Origin: Cupriavidus sp. IDO | GTDB taxonomy: Bacteria; Pseudomonadota; Gammaproteobacteria; Burkholderiales; Burkholderiaceae | Length of the DNA stretch: 56,983 bases | NCBI RefSeq assembly: GCF_000812465.1 | Contig: NZ_JWMA01000065.1 | Coordinates: forward strand, 1-56,983 | Direction of reading: 5' to 3' | Shown: positions 24,624-32,104 of the stretch, piece by piece | Numbering within the stretch: position 1 is the stretch's first letter | How the letters are laid out: every line of letters starts with the position of its first letter | Program-made: the position numbers and the translations under genes | The notes under the pieces: model-generated | What the model was told of the DNA's origin: nothing | What the model saw: the letters and a program-made list of their open reading frames with translations, nothing else | Database searches by the model: none

Positions 24624-25955
24624 TCAGCGCAAGCCGAGTTCCGCGCGTCTGCGCGTCAGCGTATCGATCACGGCGTACATGATCTTGCGCGCGCAAGGCA
24701 GCAGGTCCGGGACATAGGTGGCACCCATGCCGCCCAGGCCCTCGGCCACGATTTCGGGCGAACCCTGCGCCGGCCATGGCCAGCCGATGCGTGCGGTTGG
24801 AATGCCAAAGCGGCGCAGGGCCGCGCCATCGGTCTGTCCGCCAAGCAGGTCAGGGACGCCGTGAGGGCGCGCTTCGATATGTTCCCATCCGCGCTTGGCC
24901 GATTGGACGATCCAGTTGGAGGGCGAGGTGGTGCCGCCCGGAACGGAGCCGTACATCTCCCAGTCCAGATCCAGTTCCGGATGCCGGGCACGCAAGTCCG
25001 CAACGAACTGCGCGAACTGGGCTTTGATCTCGCCCGGGCTGGTGCGCGGATTGATGCGGACATCGAAAAAGATCTCGGTGACCGCCGAAGGAAACGCCGG
25101 CCGCTCCGGCCAGCCGGCGCGCACGCCAGCGATCCAGCCGTGCGGCTTGACCACGCCGGAGGTATTGCGTTCCGCGTAGTCGACCAGCCATTGCTCCAGT
25201 TCCAGGATGACATGCGCGGCCGGCACCACAGAGCTGCGGAAGCCCGGCGTGCCGCGCGGAACCCCCGCATAGCCCAGCGTCCCCTTCACCCGCAGCTTGA
25301 ACCAGCCCATCCCTGGCTCTTCGTGGTAGACCCAGTTCCACGGCTTCATGATGATGGCGAAGTCCGGCGCCACACCGCGGGACAGCAAGTGCGTGACGCC
25401 CCCTGACATGCCGGCATGGTCCCGGTCGGCGATATCGACGGGCATGCCGCCGTCGGCCGTCGCCAGGATCAGGTCGCCGACCAGTGGCACGTCGGCCTCG
25501 ATCAGCGCCGTCGCGACCTCCGTCAGCGTCGCCACCATGGCCTTCGGGTTGGACGAGCCGAGGCCATAGACCCAGTCTCCCACCGTTCTTGCGGCAGGCT
25601 GCAGGTCGACATGGTCGTCGGTGGTGCCTGTCCATGGCTGGTCACTGGCATCGCCTTCCAGATGTGTATCGATCGGTGCGTATAGCATCAGCGCGGCGCC
25701 GCCGCCGCTGCCGCGCTTTTCCCCGACGGCATTGCCCGTACGGGCATTCATCGGGCGGTATGTCGAGCTCAGGCCCACGCTGGACATATGGCCGGCCATG
25801 AACTGGTTGATGTCGCGCACAGCGCCGGTCGGGCTATGGATGTCCGTCAGGTTGGACAGAAGTTGCTGCAGGCGCCTGGCATCGATCCGGGCGCATGCCT
25901 TTTCGTACCAGTCTTGCTGCTCTGGCGAAAAGGGAAGGGCAATGGTGGGCTCCAA
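24624..25955 (-). CDS. M20/ArgE-like protein with altered metal-binding residues
   Basis: 443 residues with the M20 peptidase fold pattern, including the mid-protein dimerisation domain and a C-terminal GGQTDGAALRRFGIPTARIG block. The usual metal ligands of M20 are changed: the HxD motif is P94-I-D96, the next Asp is N136 in GLGSSNPKAM, and the EE pair is D168-G-G. It is thus probably not an ordinary dizinc peptidase. Translation appears to start at TTG 25955 with GGGAG ten bases upstream; no ATG is available nearby. It lies between the reductase and amidase genes, so it should act on the same nitrogen-containing intermediate. A deaminase, lyase or binding role is open. Confidence 0.8.
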   Translation of the reverse strand: MEPTIALPFSPEQQDWYEKACARIDARRLQQLLSNLTDIHSPTGAVRDINQFMAGHMSSVGLSSTYRPMNARTGNAVGEKRGSGGGAALMLYAPIDTHLEGDASDQPWTGTTDDHVDLQPAARTVGDWVYGLGSSNPKAMVATLTEVATALIEADVPLVGDLILATADGGMPVDIADRDHAGMSGGVTHLLSRGVAPDFAIIMKPWNWVYHEEPGMGWFKLRVKGTLGYAGVPRGTPGFRSSVVPAAHVILELEQWLVDYAERNTSGVVKPHGWIAGVRAGWPERPAFPSAVTEIFFDVRINPRTSPGEIKAQFAQFVADLRARHPELDLDWEMYGSVPGGTTSPSNWIVQSAKRGWEHIEARPHGVPDLLGGQTDGAALRRFGIPTARIGWPWPAQGSPEIVAEGLGGMGATYVPDLLPCARKIMYAVIDTLTRRRAELGLR

Positions 25956-25989
25956 GATGGCTGTCTCCCGTGATTCCTGTGGTGATCCG

Positions 25990-27012
25990 CTAGTTCGACG
26001 GTGCGAACTGCTCGGCGTAAATGTTCTCCGGGCGAACCCCGATCTGGGCGAGACGGCGCGTGGCCGCCTCGATCATCGCGGGGGGGCCGCACAGATAGGC
26101 GACGGTGTCGGCGTGCATGGCATCGTCTTCCCGGATGGCATCAACCGGGTTGCCGCTCAGCAACTCTCCCGTCGCGCCCCGGTCCACCGAGATTCGCGCC
26201 GACAGGCCGGGCAGCCATTGCTCGCGCAGCGCGATGTCATCCAGGCAGAACAGCGTATCGGGCGTGGCGCAGCCAAAGCTGAGCATCACGGGCGGCTTGC
26301 GGCCCGACGTGTTGCGGATCGTATCGATCATGGACAGGATCGGCGCCAGGCCGGTCCCGCCCGCCACCATGATGTGCGGCGCCCGCACCTTCTCCCGCAG
26401 GAAGAAGCTGCCATAAGGACCCTCAAGCTCCAGCACGTCGTCGCGCGCGGCGCGATGTTCCAGATAGCCGGACATGACGCCGTCATGCAGCAGGCGGATC
26501 AGCAGCTCGATCTTTGGCAGCTCGGCAGCGGTGCTGGCAGGCGAATAGCTGCGCACGATGTCGGTGCCGGGAACGCGGACCTGGATGAACTGGCCCGGCT
26601 TGAAGTCGAAGGACTCGCCTTCGGCCAACTCCAGCGTGAGACGCACGACATTGGGCGCCAGCTTTTCGACGCTTTCGACAAAGGCGTTGACCTTCACAGC
26701 ACGCCCGGCGCCGGCATCGCTCTCGTAGTTCAGGTCGAAGGTACAGTCGGTTTCGGGCTCGGTCAGGCACAGCAGGCGTTCGCCCGCCTCGTATTCGCTG
26801 CGCAGCAGCGTCGAACTGGCGCCGGCGCGCATGCCCGCCTGGCCTTCGGCCAGCCGCGCCGTGCAACTTGAACAGCTGCCGGAGCGGCACTGGTGGATCA
26901 GCGGCACGCCGGCGGCGAGAGCGGCGTCAAGCACGCTCTCCCCGTGCGGCACGGCAACCGATCGGGTGGTTCCGTCGCGAAAACGCAGTGCGACGTTCTT
27001 GACAGTAGACAT
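25990..27012 (-). CDS. oxoR: Rieske oxygenase reductase component, OxoR-like ([2Fe-2S]-FAD-NADH)
   Basis: 340 residues. An N-terminal plant-type ferredoxin domain has C42, C47, C50 and C82 (CRSGSCSSC spacing). It is followed by a ferredoxin-reductase FAD domain (RSYSPAS) and an NAD domain (VAGGTGLAPILSMID, YLCGPPAMIEAA). This ferredoxin-first layout is that of 2-oxo-1,2-dihydroquinoline 8-monooxygenase reductase and carbazole/benzoate-type reductases. It moves electrons from NADH to the Rieske oxygenase encoded just upstream (25-base gap). ATG 27012 follows GAGGTATCTGT. The name oxoR rests on the partner gene and domain order rather than a database search. Confidence 0.9.
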   Translation of the reverse strand: MSTVKNVALRFRDGTTRSVAVPHGESVLDAALAAGVPLIHQCRSGSCSSCTARLAEGQAGMRAGASSTLLRSEYEAGERLLCLTEPETDCTFDLNYESDAGAGRAVKVNAFVESVEKLAPNVVRLTLELAEGESFDFKPGQFIQVRVPGTDIVRSYSPASTAAELPKIELLIRLLHDGVMSGYLEHRAARDDVLELEGPYGSFFLREKVRAPHIMVAGGTGLAPILSMIDTIRNTSGRKPPVMLSFGCATPDTLFCLDDIALREQWLPGLSARISVDRGATGELLSGNPVDAIREDDAMHADTVAYLCGPPAMIEAATRRLAQIGVRPENIYAEQFAPSN

Positions 27013-27037
27013 ACAGATACCTCGGTTGCCGCCTGGA

Positions 27038-28387
27038 TTACTCGTCTTCTTCGATCTTGGTGACGAAGTACGCCGTGGCCTGCTTGCCTTCCGACGCCTT
27101 CTTCAGCCGCATGGCCGACGCCTTGACGGCGCCATCCACGCCGCGCCCCGGCTTGGCAATGCCACGGTTCCAGCGCGATGCCAGCTTGCGCCAGGTGATC
27201 GGGGAAATATCCGTTGCCATCAGCTGCTCGTTATCCCAGCCGGTGCCATCCGCGTAGAAGTCCTGCATCGCTTCGCGCGCATAGAGGTCGCAATCATTGA
27301 AACCGTGCAGGCACAGGGGCTTGTACAGATGGTCGAAGCGGTACTGGTAGTCCTTGCGCTCCTGCTCCGTGTTGCAGACCTTGACCAGGACTTCCCAGTA
27401 TTCATAGGTGTCGTCGGTGATCGGCACATACCACTCGTACTGGACCACATGCTCTTCCGGCCAGTTCTCCACCATCAGGACGCCCGGCAGGACAACGGAG
27501 GTGCGATAAGGACGCGCGTTCAGGTTTTCCACCTTGAGGCCGACCTTTTCGTTTTCGAGGATGGGCTTCCACTTCTCGGTGAAGAGCCACTGCACCAGCC
27601 CCTTGGGGCCGTTGTCGTCCTCGACCACGGCAATGCAGTCGTCGGCGGTCGGCACGATGCCCAGCGGCAGCACCCAGTCCTTGGCGTGGATGATGGCGTT
27701 GTCCTTGTGGACCAGGATGTGCGCATTGTCAAAGCCGTTCTCGCAGGCGATGCGCCAGTTGGCATAGCCGGTACGGTGCATGCCGTGGGCGACGACGTTC
27801 TCGTCGAGCAGGCTCGGCGCCGACGGCCACAGCGGGTGTGGGAATTTCTCGCTGTTCTCGGGGAAGCGGAACGGCAGGTCGTGCGACAGCGGCGGCACGT
27901 CTTCGTCCGGGTAATCGTCCTCGCGCACGAAGACAAAGATCATGCCGGCGACTTCCTGCACCGGGTAGGTGGTCAGGCCGGTGGTGCCGATCAGCTTGTC
28001 ATCGGGGTTGCCGGCAATGGTCGCCAGGTTGCCGCTCTCGAGGTCGAAGGTAAAGCCGTGATACCAGCAGCTGATGGTGTCCTTGGTCAGGCACATCGGC
28101 TTGGCCGAGAGGCGGACACCGCGGTGAACGCACTGGTCCTTCAGGGCAAAGATCTTGCCGTCCACGCGGCGCAGCACGATCGGAATGCCGCAGATCTGGA
28201 TGCCTTCCACACCGTCTTCCGGCAGTTCCTTGCTGAACAGGGCCGGGTACCAGTGGTTGATAAACCCCCAGGCCGCGTCCTTGTACGGCTGGTACTGGCT
28301 CTGCACCTTGGCGTCGTTGACGCGTGCGTTGCTGATCTCGTTTTTTGTCTCGCTGCTGCGCCGGCGGATGACGGGCTTGTCGCTCAT
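27038..28387 (-). CDS. oxoO: Rieske oxygenase, 2-oxo-1,2-dihydroquinoline 8-monooxygenase (OxoO)-like
   Basis: 449 residues, one-chain alpha3-type Rieske oxygenase. The Rieske cluster ligands are C86, H88 and C107, H110 (CVHRG ... CWYHGF). The mononuclear iron site is in ACENGFDNAHILVHKD (H223, H227) with a distal Asp/Glu further on. From memory of the family, the sequence from QSQYQPYKDAAWGFINHWYP to the C-terminus (ITWRKLASRWNRGIAKPGRG) closely follows OxoO of Pseudomonas putida 86 (446 residues) and more distantly CarAa of carbazole dioxygenase. It would hydroxylate 2-oxo-1,2-dihydroquinoline at C8. ATG 28387 has GAGGAG nine bases upstream. No beta subunit gene is present, as expected for this class. 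Confidence 0.88.
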   Translation of the reverse strand: MSDKPVIRRRSSETKNEISNARVNDAKVQSQYQPYKDAAWGFINHWYPALFSKELPEDGVEGIQICGIPIVLRRVDGKIFALKDQCVHRGVRLSAKPMCLTKDTISCWYHGFTFDLESGNLATIAGNPDDKLIGTTGLTTYPVQEVAGMIFVFVREDDYPDEDVPPLSHDLPFRFPENSEKFPHPLWPSAPSLLDENVVAHGMHRTGYANWRIACENGFDNAHILVHKDNAIIHAKDWVLPLGIVPTADDCIAVVEDDNGPKGLVQWLFTEKWKPILENEKVGLKVENLNARPYRTSVVLPGVLMVENWPEEHVVQYEWYVPITDDTYEYWEVLVKVCNTEQERKDYQYRFDHLYKPLCLHGFNDCDLYAREAMQDFYADGTGWDNEQLMATDISPITWRKLASRWNRGIAKPGRGVDGAVKASAMRLKKASEGKQATAYFVTKIEEDE

Positions 28388-28479
28388 CTTCAGGTTCTCC
28401 TCGATATGGGCTTGTTGGGGCTTGGGGGCTGCAACCCTGGTGGTCTGCCAAGGGCGCGATCTAAGATTACGAAATCGAA

Positions 28480-28547
28480 GATTGACTGTCAATCGAAGTT
28501 CAATCAAACTTCGATACACAATGAATCGATAAATGATTGATTGTGTA
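28480..28547. promoter_or_regulatory. Operator cluster between oxoO and the porin gene
   Basis: Three inverted repeats are packed into 68 AT-rich bases of the divergent promoter region: GATTGA-CTG-TCAATC (28480-28494), ATCGAAGTT-CAATCA-AACTTCGAT (28492-28515, 9-bp perfect arms) and ATACACAAT...ATTGTGTA (28514-28547). They lie about 100 bases before oxoO and before the porin. The MarR-type protein is the likeliest binder. Confidence 0.65.
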
Positions 28548-28642
28548 GAGTTAGACGCTAAGAAGCGGTGGAATGGCGCACCTTAGGGGTTAACCCGATA
28601 TGCCGGCCACTGCCTTCCAATCAAAAAATGGGGAGACATCCA

Positions 28643-29716
28643 ATGAGGAGACTGAAGGCGATTGCCGCCTGCAGCCTTGGCCTGGCGAGCGCGGCGCATG
28701 CGGAGGGCAGCGTGCAGGCATACGGCATCGTCAATACCGGTGTGATGTATGTGTCCAACCAGGGCGGGAGCAGCAACCTGGTTGCGGATCCGGGAACCCA
28801 GGCGCCAACGCTGTTCGGCTTCAGGGGCACGGAAGAGCTTGGCGGCGGCCTGCAGGCCGTGTTCAAACTGCAGGGCCAGTTTTCCATGAAGAACGGCCAG
28901 TCCATCGGGAACCTGTTCGGGCACGAAAGCTATGTCGGCTTGCGTGACGACAAGCTCGGGACGCTCACGTTGGGGAATCAGATCGACTTCATGTTCTATT
29001 CGCTGGCGCTCGATCACTGGGGCTCGGCGTTTCCGTTCATCAACTGCATCAGCCTTCGGCAGGGGCCGTTCTCCGGCCTGGGCGTGCCCAACACGCCGGG
29101 CGGCTCCTTCGACTTTGACCGGGTGGCGGGCCTTGCCATGCCGAACTCGGTCAAATACCAGAGCCCGGACTTCGGCGGCCTGTCGGTCGGTGCGCAATAC
29201 AGTCCTGGCGGGCAGCCCGGTTCGTTCGGGAACAGCAGTGGCCAGAGCGCCGGCGTGAATTACCACGTCGGCAACCTGCGGCTGAACGGTGCATACACGT
29301 ATGTCAAATATCCGCAGCTGAATGCCGGCAACGATGGCATCAGGAACTTCGGGTTAGGCGCCTCCTACACGATCGGGCCCGCGGTGGCCGCGCTGATGTA
29401 CACCAATACGGAAAACACGGCGACCGGCGCACGAGTAGCGGTCTATGAGGGCGATGTCACCTGGGCTTTTTCCCCTGCCTGGCACCTGAATGCTGCCTAC
29501 CAGTACATGCGAGGCAATGACACGCTTGACCGGCAGAGCGCCATGCAGGGAACACTGACCCTGCTTTATTCGTTCTCGAAGCGCACCAGCGTCTACACGG
29601 ATCTCGTCTATCAGAAAGCATCGGGGGCGGGGAAGGCCTGGATCAGCCTGGCGCCGGGGCCTTCTTCAGGCGGCACGCAGGTAGCGGCCAATATTGGCGT
29701 GCTGCATGCCTTCTGA
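28643..29716 (+). CDS. Outer-membrane porin (Gram-negative general porin family)
   Basis: 357 residues. A signal peptide (RRLKAIAACSLGLASAAHA, cleaved before EGSVQAYG) leads into a 16-strand porin of the Burkholderiales OmpC/GBP type: SVQAYGIVNTGVMYVSNQ, LFGFRGTEELGGGLQAVFKL, GHESYVGLRD and a closing aromatic strand ending in GVLHAF. ATG 28643 follows GGGGAGAC. It is divergent from oxoO across the operator cluster and precedes the mhp-type operon, so it probably admits the aromatic substrate. A hairpin after its stop suggests a separate transcript end. Confidence 0.92.
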   Translation: MRRLKAIAACSLGLASAAHAEGSVQAYGIVNTGVMYVSNQGGSSNLVADPGTQAPTLFGFRGTEELGGGLQAVFKLQGQFSMKNGQSIGNLFGHESYVGLRDDKLGTLTLGNQIDFMFYSLALDHWGSAFPFINCISLRQGPFSGLGVPNTPGGSFDFDRVAGLAMPNSVKYQSPDFGGLSVGAQYSPGGQPGSFGNSSGQSAGVNYHVGNLRLNGAYTYVKYPQLNAGNDGIRNFGLGASYTIGPAVAALMYTNTENTATGARVAVYEGDVTWAFSPAWHLNAAYQYMRGNDTLDRQSAMQGTLTLLYSFSKRTSVYTDLVYQKASGAGKAWISLAPGPSSGGTQVAANIGVLHAF

Positions 29717-29718
29717 CC

Positions 29719-29736
29719 GGCCAAATTTTTTTGGCC
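29719..29736. terminator. Hairpin after the porin gene
   Basis: GGCCAAA-TTTT-TTTGGCC, a 7-bp stem beginning three bases after the porin stop with a T-rich arm. It may attenuate or end the porin message before the next promoter. Confidence 0.5.
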
Positions 29737-29737
29737 A

Positions 29738-29771
29738 TATCAGTTGAATATCAATTGATATTCAACTGATA
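29738..29771. promoter_or_regulatory. 34-bp perfect palindrome before the mhp-type operon
   Basis: Bases 29738-29771 are a perfect palindrome without spacer: TATCAGTTGAATATCAA is followed directly by its reverse complement. It lies 31 bases before the MDR reductase start, where it would overlap or adjoin the promoter. Such a long perfect dyad is far beyond chance and fits a MarR-dimer or double-dimer operator. Confidence 0.75.
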
Positions 29772-29802
29772 AACATTAGATAGCTTTAGAGGAGATGAAC
29801 GA

Positions 29803-30924
29803 ATGAAGGACCCTCATCAGCCCACCATCCAGGCGGCGCGTGTCCATGAACCGGGTGGCCGGTTCCAGCTCGACATGATTGCGCGCCCAGCCTTGCTGCG
29901 CCCCACCGATGTGCTGATCGACGTGAAGGCGGCGGGCGTGGTGCCCAACCTGCGCAACGTGATGAGCAACTACGGCGAACGCGCCTATCTGACTGTACCG
30001 GACCTGCCTGCGATCTACGGCCTGGATACCGCTGGCGTCGTGGCGGAAGTGGGCAGCCAGGTAACCGGCGTGGTCCCTGGCGACCGCGTCTATATCAACC
30101 CGGGGCGATCGTGTGGCTCCTGCCATGCGTGCCGGACCGGTGAGCCGATCAATTGCACGGCTTACACCTTCCAAGGCTATTTCGGCTTCGGGCCGGAGTC
30201 GAAGCGGATGTACCAGCAGTATCCGTATGGCGGCTTCAGTGAATTCGCCACCGCGCCTGCTGATGGGCTGGTCAAGCTGCCCGCGGCGATCACCTTCGAA
30301 CAGGCCGCGCGTTTCGGCTACCTGGGTACGGCGTATTCCGGCCTGCGCAAGGCCGGCGTTGCAGCAGGCCGCACGGTATTGATCAGCGGCGCTACCGGCA
30401 CGCTCGGGCTCGGCGCCGTGCAGATTGCGCGGGCCATGGGCGCTACCCGGATCCTGTGCGTAGCGCGCAACCTCGACTTGCTGGAACGCGTCCGCGCGCT
30501 GGACCCGCAGCGTATCCGCGTCCTTTCCTATGGCACGCAACCGCTCGCCGACTGGGTTCGCGCCGAGACGGACGGCATTGGCGCCGATGCCTTTGTCGAT
30601 GCCATCGGCCCTGGCGCCTCGCACCAGATCACGCTGGACGGTATTGCGGGTCTGCGGCGTGGCGGCCGCATGGTGGAAATCGGGGCGATGTCGGACCCGT
30701 TGCCCGTCAACCTGCACCAACTGATGTGCGCGCAGGTCAGCCTGGTCGGATCACTCTGGTTCTCGGTGGCCGAAGGCCAGGAACTCGCCGCCATGGCTGC
30801 GGCAGGCACGCTCGACCTCACTGTCTTCGAGCACCAGCGCTTCGGCCTGCACCAGGTCAACGAAGCCCTCTCCACTGCCGAAAAGCGCGCCGGCGGGTTT
30901 GTCAATGTGGTTGTCGTGCAATGA
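29803..30924 (+). CDS. Medium-chain (MDR) reductase lacking catalytic zinc ligands
   Basis: 373 residues of the alcohol dehydrogenase superfamily. The structural-zinc lobe is intact (CGSCHACRTGEPINC). The catalytic-zinc Cys is replaced (AAGVVPNLRN) and the usual GHE is YGLD, so it cannot be a normal zinc alcohol dehydrogenase. The cofactor motif is SGATGTLGLGAVQIARAMGA. MDRs without catalytic zinc are mostly quinone or ene (C=C) reductases. It is the first gene of the operon leading to mhpBDFEC with a GAGGAGATG ribosome site. I infer reduction of the C3=C4 double bond of a coumarin/cinnamate-type intermediate, giving 2,3-dihydroxyphenylpropionate. Alternative: an aldehyde or quinone reductase. 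Confidence 0.88.
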   Translation: MKDPHQPTIQAARVHEPGGRFQLDMIARPALLRPTDVLIDVKAAGVVPNLRNVMSNYGERAYLTVPDLPAIYGLDTAGVVAEVGSQVTGVVPGDRVYINPGRSCGSCHACRTGEPINCTAYTFQGYFGFGPESKRMYQQYPYGGFSEFATAPADGLVKLPAAITFEQAARFGYLGTAYSGLRKAGVAAGRTVLISGATGTLGLGAVQIARAMGATRILCVARNLDLLERVRALDPQRIRVLSYGTQPLADWVRAETDGIGADAFVDAIGPGASHQITLDGIAGLRRGGRMVEIGAMSDPLPVNLHQLMCAQVSLVGSLWFSVAEGQELAAMAAAGTLDLTVFEHQRFGLHQVNEALSTAEKRAGGFVNVVVVQ

Positions 30925-30961
30925 ACCGGCAACCGATCTTCAACGGATTCAGGAGCAAGCA

Positions 30962-31498
30962 ATGGTAAGACGCATCGTCACCGGCGAAAGCGACGGCCGT
31001 TCCGTGATTGTCTCGGATGGCCCCGTATCCACGACGCACGACTATGCCGCGGTCCCCGGCTTCCAGACCACGTTGGCATGGGCCACGCAGGCCGTGCCCT
31101 CGCTGCCGCAGGACGGCACCGATCCGGTCGCGACGGTCAGGTCGGTCACGCCCGACCCGCACGGAACGCGCCTGATCGTTGTGCAGTTCCCGCCCGACAG
31201 CGTGATGACGTCGCCGCGGTTCGATCCCGTGGCGGCAGGCGAGGAATATGCGAGCCACCTGCCGGGGCTGGCCGAAGCCTTCGAGCCGGATGGCTCCGGC
31301 ATGCACAAGACGCTGTCGGTCGACTACGACATCATCGTTTCGGGTGAGCTCTGGCTGGAAGTGGATGGCGGGGAAACCCGTCACCTCAAGGCGGGCGATA
31401 TCGTCATCCAGAACGGCACGCGGCACGCCTGGCGCAACCGCAGTGAGCAGCCAGCCGTCATGGTGGCGGTGCTGATTGGGGCCGAGGGTAAAGAGTAG
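30962..31498 (+). CDS. Cupin-domain protein of the catabolic operon
   Basis: 178 residues. The C-terminal half is a cupin barrel: SVDYDIIVSGELWLEVDGGE, THLKAGDIVIQNGTRHAWRN, with the second-motif His in TRHAW. The classical first-motif HxH is missing (HKTLSVDYDI), so metal binding may be altered. The N-terminal 90 residues include a WATQAVPSLPQDG segment without known function. AGGAGC precedes ATG 30962. Similar proteins often occur in aromatic catabolic operons, without proven roles; here it could assist lactone/lactam hydrolysis or deamination. Confidence 0.85.
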   Translation: MVRRIVTGESDGRSVIVSDGPVSTTHDYAAVPGFQTTLAWATQAVPSLPQDGTDPVATVRSVTPDPHGTRLIVVQFPPDSVMTSPRFDPVAAGEEYASHLPGLAEAFEPDGSGMHKTLSVDYDIIVSGELWLEVDGGETRHLKAGDIVIQNGTRHAWRNRSEQPAVMVAVLIGAEGKE

Positions 31499-31521
31499 AG
31501 GCTGAGGCAGCTCGGCTCGGG

Positions 31522-31573
31522 ATCGGTGGCGCCAGTGCCACCGATTCCAGGCAGCGGCATTTCAGTGCCGCTG
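31522..31573. other. Two intercistronic hairpins between cupin and hemerythrin genes
   Basis: ATCGGTGGC-GCCAGT-GCCACCGAT (31522-31545, 9-bp stem) and CAGCGGCA-TTTCAG-TGCCGCTG (31552-31573, 8-bp stem) fill most of the 97-base gap. No T-run follows either. They may be processing or stability elements. Confidence 0.55.
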
Positions 31574-31595
31574 GCGAGCTTGCCAGGAGATTGCA

Positions 31596-32102
31596 ATGAA
31601 AGACAAATCGGATATCGGCATGTCGCCCACCGCGGACGAGCGCCTGGAGCTCGCATGGACGGATGCCATGCTGCTCGGCCATGGGCCGATCGATGCGGCG
31701 CACCAGGAGTTCGTTGAGGTGGTGAACGCACTGGCCACCTGCTCGCAGGACATGGCGGCAGCGTGCCTGCAAGACCTCGAGGCGCATGTGCATTCGCATT
31801 TCGCGGTCGAGAAGGCGTGGATGGAGAAGACGGATTTCCCAGCCGCCGATTGCCATATCGACGAGCACGAGCGTGTCATCGACGCCGTGCAGAAAGTCAA
31901 CGCCAGGCTGCTGCTCGGCGAACTCGGGCTGCAGGACATCAGGCGGCTGGCCAAGGCGTTGGCGGACTGGTTTCCCGCGCACGCTGCCTATATGGATTCG
32001 GCGTTGTCCGCCTGGATCAACAAGAAGACCTACGGTGGTGCACCAGTCGTGCTCCGGCGCGATCTCCACCTAGGCCAGCGTCACGTTGAGGCAGGAGCCT
32101 AA
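31596..32102 (+). CDS. Bacteriohemerythrin
   Basis: 168 residues. The diiron ligands of the hemerythrin four-helix bundle are visible: His in IDAAHQEFVE (with its Glu), VHSHFAVEKAWME, HIDEHERVI and WFPAHAAYMD. Bacteriohemerythrins bind O2 reversibly. Its position between the cupin and the extradiol dioxygenase gene (two bases upstream of mhpB) suggests delivery of oxygen to the oxygenases or protection of iron enzymes. Translation signals: AGGAG before ATG 31596. A hemerythrin inside a meta-cleavage operon is unusual. Confidence 0.9.
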   Translation: MKDKSDIGMSPTADERLELAWTDAMLLGHGPIDAAHQEFVEVVNALATCSQDMAAACLQDLEAHVHSHFAVEKAWMEKTDFPAADCHIDEHERVIDAVQKVNARLLLGELGLQDIRRLAKALADWFPAHAAYMDSALSAWINKKTYGGAPVVLRRDLHLGQRHVEAGA

Positions 32103-32104
32103 GC

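Noticed and set aside
27038..28387. Carbazole 1,9a-dioxygenase (CarAa) as the identity of the Rieske enzyme
   Set aside because: The chain is longer and fits OxoO better through the N-terminal and C-terminal regions. The downstream genes are MhpB-type rather than CarB/CarC-type, and no CarBa/CarBb gene is present.
26831..28540. 569-codon plus-strand open frame opposite oxoO and oxoR
   Set aside because: The minus strand encodes two well-recognised proteins with cofactor motifs; the plus frame has none.
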